Position numbers and translations under genes: made by a program. The notes under the pieces were generated by a model. That model was given only the letters and a program-made list of their open reading frames with translations, ran no database searches and was not told the DNA's origin. This document shows, one piece after another, positions 27,272 to 36,096 of a DNA stretch of 64,000 nt. This DNA is from Blastococcus sp. TF02A-35. GTDB taxonomy: Bacteria > Actinomycetota > Actinomycetes > Mycobacteriales > Geodermatophilaceae. Each line of letters begins with the position of its first letter. Position 1 is the stretch's first letter. The stretch spans positions 30,046 to 94,045 of the forward strand of contig NZ_SPQP01000012.1 in assembly GCF_004571075.1 (NCBI RefSeq), written 5' to 3'.

Positions 27272-29164
27272 ATGCCGCCCGTGACCCGGGCCGCCGAGTA
27301 CTTCGAGCTCCTGCTCGAGGACGCCGCTGCGATCGAGTACGAGCGGCCCCTCGTCCGCGCCCGGGCCGCCGGCGCCGACGGCGACGAGCTGGCCGAGCTG
27401 GAGCGGGTCAAGCTGCTGGCGCTGGAGGTCCGCGAGGCGTTCGCCGCGCGCCGCCGTCGCGAGTCGGAGCTGTCGGCGCTCTTCGACACCGCCAACGACC
27501 TGGCCGCCCTCCGCGGCGTCGACTCCGTGCTCACCGCGATCATCCGGCGGGCCCGCCAGCTGCTGGGCACCGACGTCTCCTACCTGACCCTGCACGACCC
27601 CGCCGCCGGCGACACGTACATGCGGGTCACCGACGGCTCGGTCTCCGCGCGCTTCCAGGCCCTCCGGCTGCAGATGGGCGCGGGCCTGGGCGGCCTCGTG
27701 GCGCAGTCGGCGGCGCCCTACGCCACGTCGAGCTACTTCAACGACGCCCGGTTCCGGCACACCGACGAGATCAACGACGGCGTGCACGACGAAGGGCTGG
27801 TCGCCATCCTCGGCGTCCCGCTGATCCGGGGCTCGCAGGTCATCGGGGTGCTGTTCGCCGCCGACCGCACCGAGCGCACCTTCGACCGGTCGGAGGTCTC
27901 GCTGCTCGGCTCGCTGGCCGCGCACGCCGCCATCGCCCTGGACAACGCCCGGCTCCTGGAGGAGACGCGGACGGCGCTGGACGAGCTGTCCGCGGCCAGC
28001 CGGGAGCTGCGCGCCCACACCGCCTCGGTGGAGCGGGCCGCCGGGGCGCACGACCGCTTCATCGACGTCGTCCTGCGCGGGGGCGGCGTGGAGGACGTCG
28101 CCGCCGCGGTGACCGAGGCGCTGGGCGGCAGCATCACCGTCGTCGACGAGGGCGGCCGGGTGGCGCCCGCGGACGACGGGGCGTCCACCGAGCTGCCGGC
28201 CGACCCGGCCGCGGCACTGACGCTGGCCCGCTCCACCGGGCGGACGGTGCGCGACGGCAGCTGGTGGACCGCCGCGGTCACCGTGGACAGCGAGCTGCTG
28301 GGCGGGCTGATCCTGCACCGCGAGGAGGAGCTCACCGACTCCGAGCAGCGCATCCTCGAGCGAGCGGCACTGGTGACGGCCCTGCTGCTGCTCATCCGCC
28401 GCACCGCCGGGGAGGCGGAGAACCGCGTCCGCGGGGAGCTCCTCGAGGAGCTGCTCAGCGGGAGCATGCGCGACCCAGACGGCATGCGGGAGCGGGCCCG
28501 GCGGCTGGGCGCGGACCTGGACCGACCGCACGCCGTCGTCGTCGCGCGGGTGGAGCCGCGCTGCCGCACCCGAGCGCTGGCGGCGGCCACGCACCTGGCG
28601 GCCACCCGGGGCGGCCTCGCCGGCACGCACGAGGGCAACGTCGTCGTCTGCCTGCCCGACATGGCGGCGGAGACCGCCGCCGCCTGCGTGCGGCGGGAGC
28701 TGGCGAACGCGGGCGCCGGTGCGGTGACCGCCGGCGGGGCGGGTCCGGCCCGCGGCCCGGGGGCCGTCGCGACGGCGCACGCGGAGGCGGCCCGCTGCGC
28801 GGCGACGCTGGTGGCGCTGGGCCGCGCCGGCACCTCGGCGAGCGCCGACGAGCTCGGCTTCTTCGGGCTGCTGCTCGGGGAGGGCCGGGACGTGCGCGGG
28901 TTCGTCGAGGCCACCCTCTCCCCCGTGCTCGAGTACGACGCCAAGCGGGGCACGGACCTGGCCGGCACGCTGCAGGCCTTCTTCGACGCCGGGAACTCCC
29001 CCGCCCGGGCGGCCGAGGGGCTGCGGGTGCACGTCAACACCGTCACCCAGCGGCTGGAGCGGGTGGGCCGGCTGCTCGGGAAGGACTGGTCCGCCCCGGC
29101 ACGGGCGCTGGAGGTCCAGCTCGCCCTGCGGCTGCACCGGCTCACCGACACGTCGGCGGTCTAG
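27272..29164 (+). CDS. GAF-domain PucR/CdaR-type transcriptional regulator
   Basis: A 630-residue regulator. It has an N-terminal helical region, a GAF domain (about residues 80-235: GVDSVLTAIIRRARQLLGTD, GVPLIRGSQVIGVLFAADRT), a coiled coil, a GGDEF-like PucR middle region, and a C-terminal PucR helix-turn-helix (TLQAFFDAGNSPARAAEGL, HVNTVTQRLERVGRLLG). ATG 27272 or GTG 27281. It follows bdh by 68 bases on the same strand. Such regulators usually activate the catabolic genes next to them, in response to a small ligand of the GAF domain. Confidence 0.85.
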   Translation: MPPVTRAAEYFELLLEDAAAIEYERPLVRARAAGADGDELAELERVKLLALEVREAFAARRRRESELSALFDTANDLAALRGVDSVLTAIIRRARQLLGTDVSYLTLHDPAAGDTYMRVTDGSVSARFQALRLQMGAGLGGLVAQSAAPYATSSYFNDARFRHTDEINDGVHDEGLVAILGVPLIRGSQVIGVLFAADRTERTFDRSEVSLLGSLAAHAAIALDNARLLEETRTALDELSAASRELRAHTASVERAAGAHDRFIDVVLRGGGVEDVAAAVTEALGGSITVVDEGGRVAPADDGASTELPADPAAALTLARSTGRTVRDGSWWTAAVTVDSELLGGLILHREEELTDSEQRILERAALVTALLLLIRRTAGEAENRVRGELLEELLSGSMRDPDGMRERARRLGADLDRPHAVVVARVEPRCRTRALAAATHLAATRGGLAGTHEGNVVVCLPDMAAETAAACVRRELANAGAGAVTAGGAGPARGPGAVATAHAEAARCAATLVALGRAGTSASADELGFFGLLLGEGRDVRGFVEATLSPVLEYDAKRGTDLAGTLQAFFDAGNSPARAAEGLRVHVNTVTQRLERVGRLLGKDWSAPARALEVQLALRLHRLTDTSAV

Positions 29165-29183
29165 CGCCTCCTACTCTGGGCCG

Positions 29184-30050
29184 GTGCCAACCACCCTGAC
29201 GCCGACCCTGCTGACGCGGGAGGAGTGGACCGCGCGCGCGGCCGCTCACGAGGAGCGGGTCGACCGGTGGACCGGGCCGCACCGGGAGCGGCGGCGCCGC
29301 GGGGAGGCGCACCCGGTCCTGGACTTCCTCTTCACGTACTACTCCGAGACGCCGGGCCGGCTGCGCCGCTGGCACCCCGGCCCCGGGGTCGCGCTCGCCG
29401 GCCCCGCGCCGCACGCCGGCTGGCGCTGGTACGCGGCCGACGGCGGGACGGTGCGTCTGGACGCCGACGCCTTCGCCGCGGACCGGGGCGACACCGTCCG
29501 CTTCGTCCGCCGGCTGCTGGCCGCCACCGCCGCACGCCCGGCGTTCAGCGGCTGCTTCGGCCTGCACGAGTGGGCGATGGTCTACCGCGACACCGGCACC
29601 CGCCACCCCATCCCCCTGCGGCTGGGCCAGGAGGGCACCGACGCCGTCGTGGAGGCGCACCCCATCCGGTGCAGCCACTTCGACGCGTTCCGGTTCTTCA
29701 CGCCCGACGCGGTGGGCCGCAACCGGCTGCAGCCCACCCGCGAGAGCCAGCCCGACCTCGAGCAGCCGGGCTGCCTGCACGCCGGGATGGACCTGTACAA
29801 GTGGGCCTACAAGCTCAGCCCGGCCACGCCCGGCGAGCTGGTGGCCGACTGCTTCGAGCTGGCGGTCGAGATCCGCGAGCTGGACATGCGAGCCTCGCCG
29901 TACGACCTGCGCGAGCACGGCTACGAGCCGGTCGCGATCGAGACCCCTGAGGGCAAGGCCGCCTACGTCGCGGCCCAGCGCGGGTTCGCCGAGCGCGGCG
30001 CCGTCCTCCGGCGGCGGCTGGTCGAGGTCTGCGACCAGCTGGTGACGTGA
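29184..30050 (+). CDS. Conserved protein, often annotated 3-methyladenine DNA glycosylase
   Basis: A 288-residue soluble protein starting at GTG 29184. Conserved stretches EEWTARAAAHEERVDRW, HPVLDFLFTYYSETP, FGLHEWAMVYR and HPIPLRLGQ match an actinobacterial family that pipelines call 3-methyladenine DNA glycosylase. I see no helix-hairpin-helix with catalytic Asp of the AlkA type nor the AAG fold, so the repair activity should be treated as unproven. Other conserved residues are CSHFDAFRFFTPDA and CLHAGMDLYKWAYKL. It is followed by a terminator shared with livM. Confidence 0.65.
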   Translation: MPTTLTPTLLTREEWTARAAAHEERVDRWTGPHRERRRRGEAHPVLDFLFTYYSETPGRLRRWHPGPGVALAGPAPHAGWRWYAADGGTVRLDADAFAADRGDTVRFVRRLLAATAARPAFSGCFGLHEWAMVYRDTGTRHPIPLRLGQEGTDAVVEAHPIRCSHFDAFRFFTPDAVGRNRLQPTRESQPDLEQPGCLHAGMDLYKWAYKLSPATPGELVADCFELAVEIRELDMRASPYDLREHGYEPVAIETPEGKAAYVAAQRGFAERGAVLRRRLVEVCDQLVT

Positions 30051-30051
30051 C

Positions 30052-30085
30052 GGAGGGCCGCCCTCCCGGAGGAGGGCGGCCCTCC
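30052..30085. terminator. Bidirectional terminator
   Basis: 14-bp stem GGAGGGCCGCCCTC with complement at 30072-30085 and a six-base loop, placed between two convergent stops. Confidence 0.8.
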
Positions 30086-30086
30086 C

Positions 30087-31219
30087 TCAGACGCCGTCGC
30101 GGGGCTGACCGCCGCCGAGGCCCGCGCCCACCTGCTCGCGCAGCTGCTCCACGACCCGGCCCGCCGCCGGCCCGCCGTCCCCGGGCCGGCGCCCGGCCCG
30201 CCGTTCCCGCACCCGGTCCACCAGGCCGGCGATCCCGCCCGGCACGAAGAAGACGACCAGGATGAACAGCGTCCCGAGCAGGAACAGCGGCTCCGACAGC
30301 GGCACCTGCAGCCACCCGGGCAGGTCCTGGACCGTCGGTGAGTTGGCCAGGTCGGTGAGCCGGTTGTCCAGGTAGGTGTAGAGGACCCCGCCCAGCACCG
30401 CGCCCCAGCGGCTGCCCGCGCCGCCCAGCACCACCATGATCAGCAGCCCGATGGTGAAGTCCGACGTCGTCGTGCGGGGCGTGGACCCGCCGAGGAGCAG
30501 CAGGTGGGTGACGCCGCCGAGCGCGGCGAGCAGCCCGGCGATGACGAACACCAGGAGCTTGAAGCGGTACGGCTGCAGGCCCAGCACCTCGACGCGGCGC
30601 TCGTTCTCCCGGATCGCCTGCCACACCTTGCCGGCCCGGGACCCCGTCACCCAGGTGACGACGACGTAGACCAGCACCAGGTAGGCCAGGGCCAGCCAGT
30701 ACAGGTTCACCGTGTTGAGGACGCCCACGAAGGCGTCGGGCACCTGGCCGCGGTCCAGCGCCAGGCCCTCCTCGCCGCCGGTGAGGCCCCCGGGTCCTGC
30801 AGCACGATGATCGAGCCGACCTGGGCCGTCGCCAGGGTCACCATCGAGAAGGCGATCCCGGAGACCCGCAGCGCCACCCCGCCCACCACCAGCGGCAGCA
30901 CGACGCCCACCACGGTGGTCAGCGCGAGCGCCGCACCGAGGCCCCAGCCGAGCTCGGTCAGCGCCAAATTCGCCGCATAGGTGCCGGCGGCGAAGTAGAG
31001 CGCGTGGCCGAACGACAGCAGCCCGGTGAACCCGAACAGCAGGTCGTAGGAGAGCGCGACGCCGCCGAAGACCAGGCAGAGCGCGAGCAGCTGCAGCGTG
31101 CCCGGGCTGTTGAGCACGCCGTCGAAGACCCCGGGGAGCTGCAGCGTGGAGTACGGCAGCACCGCCAGCACGACGAGCACGATGAGCGGCGCCAGCCGCC
31201 GCACAGCCGACTTGTTCAT
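30087..31219 (-). pseudogene. livM: Branched-chain amino acid-type ABC permease LivM, one-base frameshift
   Basis: Inner-membrane permease of the HAAT-type importer. The frame from ATG 31219 (MNKSAVRRLAPLIVLVVLAV) is normal through ATAQVGSIIVLQDPG. It then loses phase at 30787-30794 in a CCCCCGGG run and continues in another frame as GGLTGGEEGL, then DAFVGVLNTVNLYWLALAYL to the end. Adding one base restores DPGGLTGGEEGL, the family motif, and about 377 residues. Either a recent inactivating mutation or a homopolymer sequencing error. All other liv genes are intact, which favours error or very recent loss. Confidence 0.85.
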
Positions 31220-31230
31220 GACGCCCTCTT

Positions 31231-32115
31231 TCACGCGAGCCGAGCCGTCAGCCCGCTCGGGCGGGTCAGCAGGACCGCGGCCAGCAGCAGCACGACCGAC
31301 AGGTCGCCCACCCCGCTCGCCGCGTAGTAGTTGGCGAACTGCTGGACGAGGCCCACGAGCACGGCGGCCACGGCAGTCCCGGTGATGGAGCTCATCCCGC
31401 CGATGACGACGACGATGAACGCGAAGATCAGCAGCGAGGTGCCCTGCCCCGGCGAGATCGAGCCGAGGTAGATGCCACCGAGGGCGCCGGCCAGCGCGGC
31501 GAAGGCGCCGCCGACCGCGAACACCAGCGTGAACGCCTTCCGCACGTCGATGCCGAGCGCGGTCACCATCGACCGGTTCTCCACGCCCGCCCGGATGATC
31601 AGGCCGACCCGGGTGAACCGGAGGAAGGCCAGGACCGCCACCAGGACCACCAGCGCGCTGCCGATCAGCAGGAAGCGGTCGTTGGGCACGCTGGCGCCCA
31701 GGACCGACGTCGTGCGCTGGGCCCACTCCGGCCGCGGGAAGGGGTGCGGGTCGGCTCCCCAGATGGCGCGCACCAGGGCGACCAGCGCCAGGGCGAGACC
31801 CATGGTGACCAGCACCTGCTCGATGTGCCGCTCGTAGAGCGGCCGGATGAGGGCCAGCTCGACCAGGGCCGCGACGGCGGTGCCGACGGCGACCCCGAAG
31901 GCGACGGCGAGCACGAAGCCCCAGCCGGTCGAGCCGGCGCCGGGCAGGTTGTCCGACGCCCACCAGGTCCCGTAGGCCCCGATGGTCAGGAAGGCGCCGT
32001 GGGCGAAGTTCAGCACGCCCATCAGCCCGAAGATGAGCGAGAGGCCGGAGGCCACCAGGAAGTAGAGGGCGGCCAGCCCCAGGCCGGTGACGGTGAGGAG
32101 CACGACGGTGTCCAT
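31231..32115 (-). CDS. livH: Branched-chain amino acid-type ABC permease LivH
   Basis: A 294-residue permease with about eight membrane helices. The N-terminal LVASGLSLIFGLMGVLNFAH, then GAFLTIGAYGTWWA, is the LivH signature. The C-terminal EAA-like loop (GIDVRKAFTLVFAVGGAFAA) contacts the ATPases. The start ATG shares its first base with the livF stop (TGATG), giving tight coupling. With LivM it forms the channel. Substrate class (branched-chain amino acids, other amino acids, urea or aromatic acids) cannot be told from the permease. Confidence 0.92.
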   Translation of the reverse strand: MDTVVLLTVTGLGLAALYFLVASGLSLIFGLMGVLNFAHGAFLTIGAYGTWWASDNLPGAGSTGWGFVLAVAFGVAVGTAVAALVELALIRPLYERHIEQVLVTMGLALALVALVRAIWGADPHPFPRPEWAQRTTSVLGASVPNDRFLLIGSALVVLVAVLAFLRFTRVGLIIRAGVENRSMVTALGIDVRKAFTLVFAVGGAFAALAGALGGIYLGSISPGQGTSLLIFAFIVVVIGGMSSITGTAVAAVLVGLVQQFANYYAASGVGDLSVVLLLAAVLLTRPSGLTARLA

Positions 32116-32855
32116 CAGGCGTGCCCCCCGCTCGTCGCCACGCCCAGCAGCTCGCGGGTCCGGTCGGCGTCGTCCAGCAGGTCCTGGGCGGAGCCGGTCC
32201 AGGCGACCCGTCCCTGGTCGACGACGGCCGCGTCCTGCGCCATCCGGCGCACCACGGTCAGGTTCTGCTCGACGAGCAGGATCGTCACCTCCTCGGCCGC
32301 GCGGGCCAGCACCTCGGCGACCTCGGCGACCAGCAGCGGGGCCAGCCCCTTCGTCGGCTCGTCGATCAGCAGCAGCTGGTTGTCGTTGAGCAGCAGCCGG
32401 GCGATGGCGACCATCTGCTGCTGGCCACCGGAGAGCGTCCCGGCCAGCTGCCGGCTCCGCTGCTTGAGCTCGGGGAACAGCTCGTAGACCCGGTCGTGGT
32501 GGTGGGCGGAGTCCCGCCGCTCGGCCAGGGTGAGGTTCTCGGCGACGGTGAGGCCGCCGAAGACCTCGCGGTCCTCCGGCGCGTAGCCGATGCCGTGCCG
32601 CACCACCTCGTGCGTGCGGCGGCCCGACAGCCGGTGGGTGCGGCCGTCGGCGCCGGTGAGCTCGACCACGCCGGTGGAGGGCACCAGCCCCAGGACGGCC
32701 TTGACGGTGGTGGTCTTCCCGGCGCCGTTGCGCCCGAGCAGCGCGGTCACGCCGCCGCGGCGGACGGTGAGGTCCACGCCCTGCAGGATGTGGCTGCCGG
32801 ACAGCCGGACGTGCACGTCGGACATCCGGAGCAGCGGCTGGTCGGTCGCGGTCAC
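32115..32855 (-). CDS. livF: ABC transporter ATP-binding protein LivF
   Basis: A 246-residue ATPase. Walker A GRNGAGKTTT, Q-loop region GYAPEDREVFGGLT (LivF-type), signature LSGGQQQMVAIAR, Walker B LLLIDEPTKGLAP and a switch His-equivalent (LLVEQN) are all present. GTG at 32855 overlaps the livG stop as GTGA, with GGGGGAG just upstream. It pairs with LivG to power the importer. Confidence 0.93.
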   Translation of the reverse strand: MTATDQPLLRMSDVHVRLSGSHILQGVDLTVRRGGVTALLGRNGAGKTTTVKAVLGLVPSTGVVELTGADGRTHRLSGRRTHEVVRHGIGYAPEDREVFGGLTVAENLTLAERRDSAHHHDRVYELFPELKQRSRQLAGTLSGGQQQMVAIARLLLNDNQLLLIDEPTKGLAPLLVAEVAEVLARAAEEVTILLVEQNLTVVRRMAQDAAVVDQGRVAWTGSAQDLLDDADRTRELLGVATSGGHA

Positions 32856-33649
32856 AGCTGCTCCCCCAGGTACGCCTGCTGCACCGCGGGGTCGCTCGTG
32901 ACCTTCTCCGGGGTGTCGAGCGCCAGCAGCCGGCCGTGGTGCATGACCGCCACCCGGTCCGCCAGCCCCAGCAGCACGTCCATGTGGTGCTCGACCATCA
33001 GCACCGTCTTGCCCTCCTCGCGGTGCACCCCGGCGATGACCTCGGTGAGCCCGGCGACGTCCTCGATGCTGACGCCGGCCATGGGCTCGTCCAGCAGGAC
33101 GACCGTCGGGTCGGTGGCCAGCAGGATGGCGAGCTCGAGCTTGCGCTTGTCGCCGTGGGACAGCGCCCCGGCGAGGCCGTCGCCGCGCCGGGCGAGCCCG
33201 ACCCGCTGCAGCGAGCGCGTGGCGACGTCCTGGGCGGCGTCCCGGTCGCGGACCCGCTGCCACGGTCGCAGGCTGCCGCCCAGCTTGGCCTGCGCCGCCA
33301 GCCGGACGTTCTCCCGGACGGTCAGCCCGGCGAAGACCGAGGACGCCTGGAACGTGCGCCCCAGACCCCGCCGGGCGCGGGCGGCCGGCGCCGCCCCGGT
33401 GATGTCGGCGCCGTCGAGGGTGACGGAGCCGCCGGTCGCCGGGAGCAGCCCGGAGAGCAGGTTGAACAGCGACGTCTTGCCGGCCCCGTTGGGCCCGATG
33501 ACGGCGACGAACTCACCGCGCGCGACGTCGAAGCTGACGTCGTCGACGATGACCGCCCCACCGATGGCGCAGGTGAGGCCGGCGACCTGCAGCACCGGCA
33601 CGCCCGCGGCGGGGCGGGCGGCCGGTGCTGCCTCCGTGCTCGTGGACAC
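32852..33649 (-). CDS. livG: ABC transporter ATP-binding protein LivG
   Basis: A 265-residue ATPase. Walker A GPNGAGKTSL, LivG-type GRTFQASSVFAGLTVREN, a signature region degenerate at ALSHGDKRKLELA (usual for LivG), Walker B VVLLDEPMAGVS, and switch VEHHMDVLL are visible. The N-terminal 20 residues are an Ala/Pro extension. GTG start at 33649, 13 bases after livK. Confidence 0.92.
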   Translation of the reverse strand: MSTSTEAAPAARPAAGVPVLQVAGLTCAIGGAVIVDDVSFDVARGEFVAVIGPNGAGKTSLFNLLSGLLPATGGSVTLDGADITGAAPAARARRGLGRTFQASSVFAGLTVRENVRLAAQAKLGGSLRPWQRVRDRDAAQDVATRSLQRVGLARRGDGLAGALSHGDKRKLELAILLATDPTVVLLDEPMAGVSIEDVAGLTEVIAGVHREEGKTVLMVEHHMDVLLGLADRVAVMHHGRLLALDTPEKVTSDPAVQQAYLGEQL

Positions 33650-33662
33650 GCGGGACCCGGGG

Positions 33663-34883
33663 TCAGGAGCCGGACGCGACCGGCGGGGCGGTCGTCTCGG
33701 CGTCCAGCGTCTCGACCAGGACCGGGACCAGCTCGCCGTCCTTCTCCTCCAGGCGGGCCTGGAACATCGGCTGCAGCAGCGCGTGGTCCTCCTCGCGGAT
33801 GGTCATCTCGCCCTTGACGCCGTCGAAGGTCCAGCCCTCCAGCGCGTCGATCATGGCGCTCACCTCGTCGCCGCCCTCCTGGATGGCGCGGACGACCATC
33901 TGGGCGGCGGTGAAGCCGTCGGGCGTGAAGAGGTCGACCTCGCCCCCGTCGGCCTCGACCCGCTCGGCCATCGCCTGGCTGACCTCGTTGTCCACGGCCT
34001 CGGCGAAGAAGTGCGAGAGGTACTCGATGCCGGTGGCCGAGGCGCCGAAGGTCGGGTACGAGGCGCGGATGTCCAGGCCCGTGACGACGGTCGACGCCTC
34101 GAGCACGCCCTGCTGGCCCATGGCCTGCCACATGGCGGGCGCCGTCTCCCCGGCCCAGGCCACGAAGACCAGGTCGGCGCCGGCGCCGCGGGCCTGCGAG
34201 GCGAACGGCGTCAGGTCGGTCGCCGAGGCCGGCACGAGCAGCGGCGTCACCTCCGCTCCGCCCTTGGTGCCCAGCACGGCGGTGACGGCCGCGACGTTGG
34301 CCTGGCCGAAGGCGCTGTCCTGGGCGACGACGAGGACCTTCTTGCCCGCCGGGTCACCGATGAAGGACTGCGCGGTCAGGATGTCCTGGTAGGTCTGCCG
34401 GCCGGAGCGGAAGGTGTTGTCGTTGACGCCGGTGACCGCGTCGGTGGCGGCGGGCCCGGAGATGAACAGGACGTCGTTCTGCTCGGCCAGCGGTGCGACC
34501 TGCGTGGCCACGCCGGAGGCGGTCGAGCCCGCGAGGATGCTGACGCCCTGGCCGATCAGGTCGGTCGCCTCGGCCACGGCCTTCGCCGGGTCGCCGGCGT
34601 CGTCGCGCTCGATGACCTCGATCTTCCGGCCGTCGACCTCGCCGGTGCCGTCCGTGGCGTAGTCCAGCCCGGCCTCGAAGCCCTGCAGATACTGGGCGCC
34701 GTAGGTCGCCAGCGGGCCCGACTTCGAGTAGACGAGACCGACCTGGACGGGCGCGCCCTCCTCGCCGGAGCCGCCACCGCCCGAGCCGGGCGCTGTGGGG
34801 CTGCCGCAGGCGCCGACGGCGAGGACGCCGGCAGCCGCTACCGCAAGGGTGGCGGTCCGGGACCGGAAACGGGTGCGGGGCAT
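33663..34883 (-). CDS. livK: Substrate-binding lipoprotein LivK-like
   Basis: A 406-residue periplasmic-type binding protein (Peripla_BP_6) anchored by lipid. The signal peptide ends at lipobox AVGAC with Cys26, followed by a Gly/Ser linker (GSGGGGSGEE) and the mature domain beginning VQVGLVYSKSGPLATYG. The ribosome site GAGGAG precedes the ATG. First gene of livKGFHM, so it sets the ligand. By family it would bind an amino acid or a related amide or acid. Confidence 0.9.
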   Translation of the reverse strand: MPRTRFRSRTATLAVAAAGVLAVGACGSPTAPGSGGGGSGEEGAPVQVGLVYSKSGPLATYGAQYLQGFEAGLDYATDGTGEVDGRKIEVIERDDAGDPAKAVAEATDLIGQGVSILAGSTASGVATQVAPLAEQNDVLFISGPAATDAVTGVNDNTFRSGRQTYQDILTAQSFIGDPAGKKVLVVAQDSAFGQANVAAVTAVLGTKGGAEVTPLLVPASATDLTPFASQARGAGADLVFVAWAGETAPAMWQAMGQQGVLEASTVVTGLDIRASYPTFGASATGIEYLSHFFAEAVDNEVSQAMAERVEADGGEVDLFTPDGFTAAQMVVRAIQEGGDEVSAMIDALEGWTFDGVKGEMTIREEDHALLQPMFQARLEEKDGELVPVLVETLDAETTAPPVASGS

Positions 34884-34957
34884 GGCGATCTCCTCGGGTG
34901 TGCGTCACTGCACAGTGGGCTGGACCACACCGTAGGGAGCTGTTGATCACGTGCCCA

Positions 34958-34974
34958 TGTGGGCTGCTCCCACA
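34958..34974 (-). promoter_or_regulatory. Inverted repeat upstream of the liv operon
   Basis: Perfect TGTGGG-CTGCT-CCCACA, 75 bases before livK. It may be an operator for a local regulator. No clear promoter boxes are seen, so confidence is low. Confidence 0.35.
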
Positions 34975-35018
34975 CCCTGCGGAAGAGCTATGGGTGGACA
35001 CCACCCCGGGGGTCGCGG

Positions 35019-35177
35019 TCAGGCGCAGACCGGTGCGGGCGACGCTCCCTCCGGGACCGGCACGAAGTCGAAGGACTGCCCGTCCGCGGCCGACAGCGGG
35101 TCGCGCACGGTGAAGCGCAGCTGGTCGTCGTCGAGGAGGACCACCTCGCCGGCGGTGCGGTCGTCGTAGGTCGCCAC
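35019..35177 (-). CDS. Small hypothetical protein
   Basis: A 52-residue frame from GTG 35177 (VATYDDRTAGEVVLLDDDQL; later RFTVRDPLSAADG) ending PEGASPAPVCA. It alternates hydrophobic and acidic residues like a small beta-rich domain. CGAGG lies about nine bases upstream. It sits between livK and the divergent phosphatase. It could also be the C-terminal remnant of a longer lost gene. Confidence 0.4.
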   Translation of the reverse strand: MATYDDRTAGEVVLLDDDQLRFTVRDPLSAADGQSFDFVPVPEGASPAPVCA

Positions 35178-35262
35178 CCCGGCGGCCTCGGGCAGGCGGG
35201 GAGCAGAAGGTGCCGGCGAAAGCCGCAGCGGGGGCGGACGGGCGCCCCCGTAGGGTGCGGGC

Positions 35263-36090
35263 GTGAGCTCCCCGCGCGAGGACCGCTGGATCAGGCTCGA
35301 CGGCGCCGCCAACGTGCGCGACCTGGGCGGGCTGCCGACCGACGACGGCGGCCGGACCACCCCCGGCCGGATCCTGCGCAGCGACAACCTCCAGACGCTC
35401 AGCGCCGCCGACGTGCGCCGCCTGGTCGGCGAGCTGGGCCTGCGCGAGGTGATCGACCTGCGCACGACCGCCGAGATCCTGCTCGAGGGCCGCGGCCCGC
35501 TGCGCGAGCTCGCCGAGGTGACCCACCGCCACTTCAGCCTGCTCCCCGAGCGCGGCCACCACACCGACGTCTTCGCCGTCGAGGAGCCGCCGGAGGACCT
35601 GCCGGCCGGCTGGGGCGAGACCCTGCTCCCCCGCCAGGTCGCCGAGCACGACCAGGACGAGCCGCCGGCGGTCCGCTCCTACCTCGGCTACCTGGGCCAG
35701 CGCTCCGACGCCGTCGTCGGCGCGCTGCGTGCGCTGGCCGCCCAAGGGTCGGGGGCGGCCGTGGTGCACTGCGCCGCCGGCAAGGACCGCACCGGGGTCG
35801 TGGTCGCCCTGGCCCTGGCGGTCGCCGGGGTGCCGCACGAGGAGATCGTGGCCGACTACGCGCTCACCGCGGAGGTCATCGACGCGATCGTGGCCCGGCT
35901 GGCCGCCTCACCCACCTACGCCGAGGACATGGTCAGCCGCGACGTCGCCAGCCACACCCCGCGGGCTGAGACGATGGACCGGGTGCTGACGCTCCTGGAC
36001 GAGCGCTTCGGCGGGCCGCTGGGCTGGCTGACCGCCCACGGCTTCGGCCCCGAGGAGCAGGCGGCCCTGCGGGCACGGCTGCGCGGCTGA
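35263..36090 (+). CDS. Tyrosine-protein phosphatase, PtpB-like
   Basis: A 275-residue phosphatase of the Tyr_phosphatase3 group. N-terminal ANVRDLGGLPTDDGGRT is the family mark. The catalytic P-loop HCAAGKDRTG carries nucleophile Cys170 and Arg176. Mycobacterial PtpB (MptpB) has this KDRTG form and also acts on phosphoinositides and Ser/Thr. No signal peptide is seen. GTG start at 35263. It ends six bases from the convergent diguanylate cyclase gene. Confidence 0.88.
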   Translation: MSSPREDRWIRLDGAANVRDLGGLPTDDGGRTTPGRILRSDNLQTLSAADVRRLVGELGLREVIDLRTTAEILLEGRGPLRELAEVTHRHFSLLPERGHHTDVFAVEEPPEDLPAGWGETLLPRQVAEHDQDEPPAVRSYLGYLGQRSDAVVGALRALAAQGSGAAVVHCAAGKDRTGVVVALALAVAGVPHEEIVADYALTAEVIDAIVARLAASPTYAEDMVSRDVASHTPRAETMDRVLTLLDERFGGPLGWLTAHGFGPEEQAALRARLRG

Positions 36091-36096
36091 GCCCGG

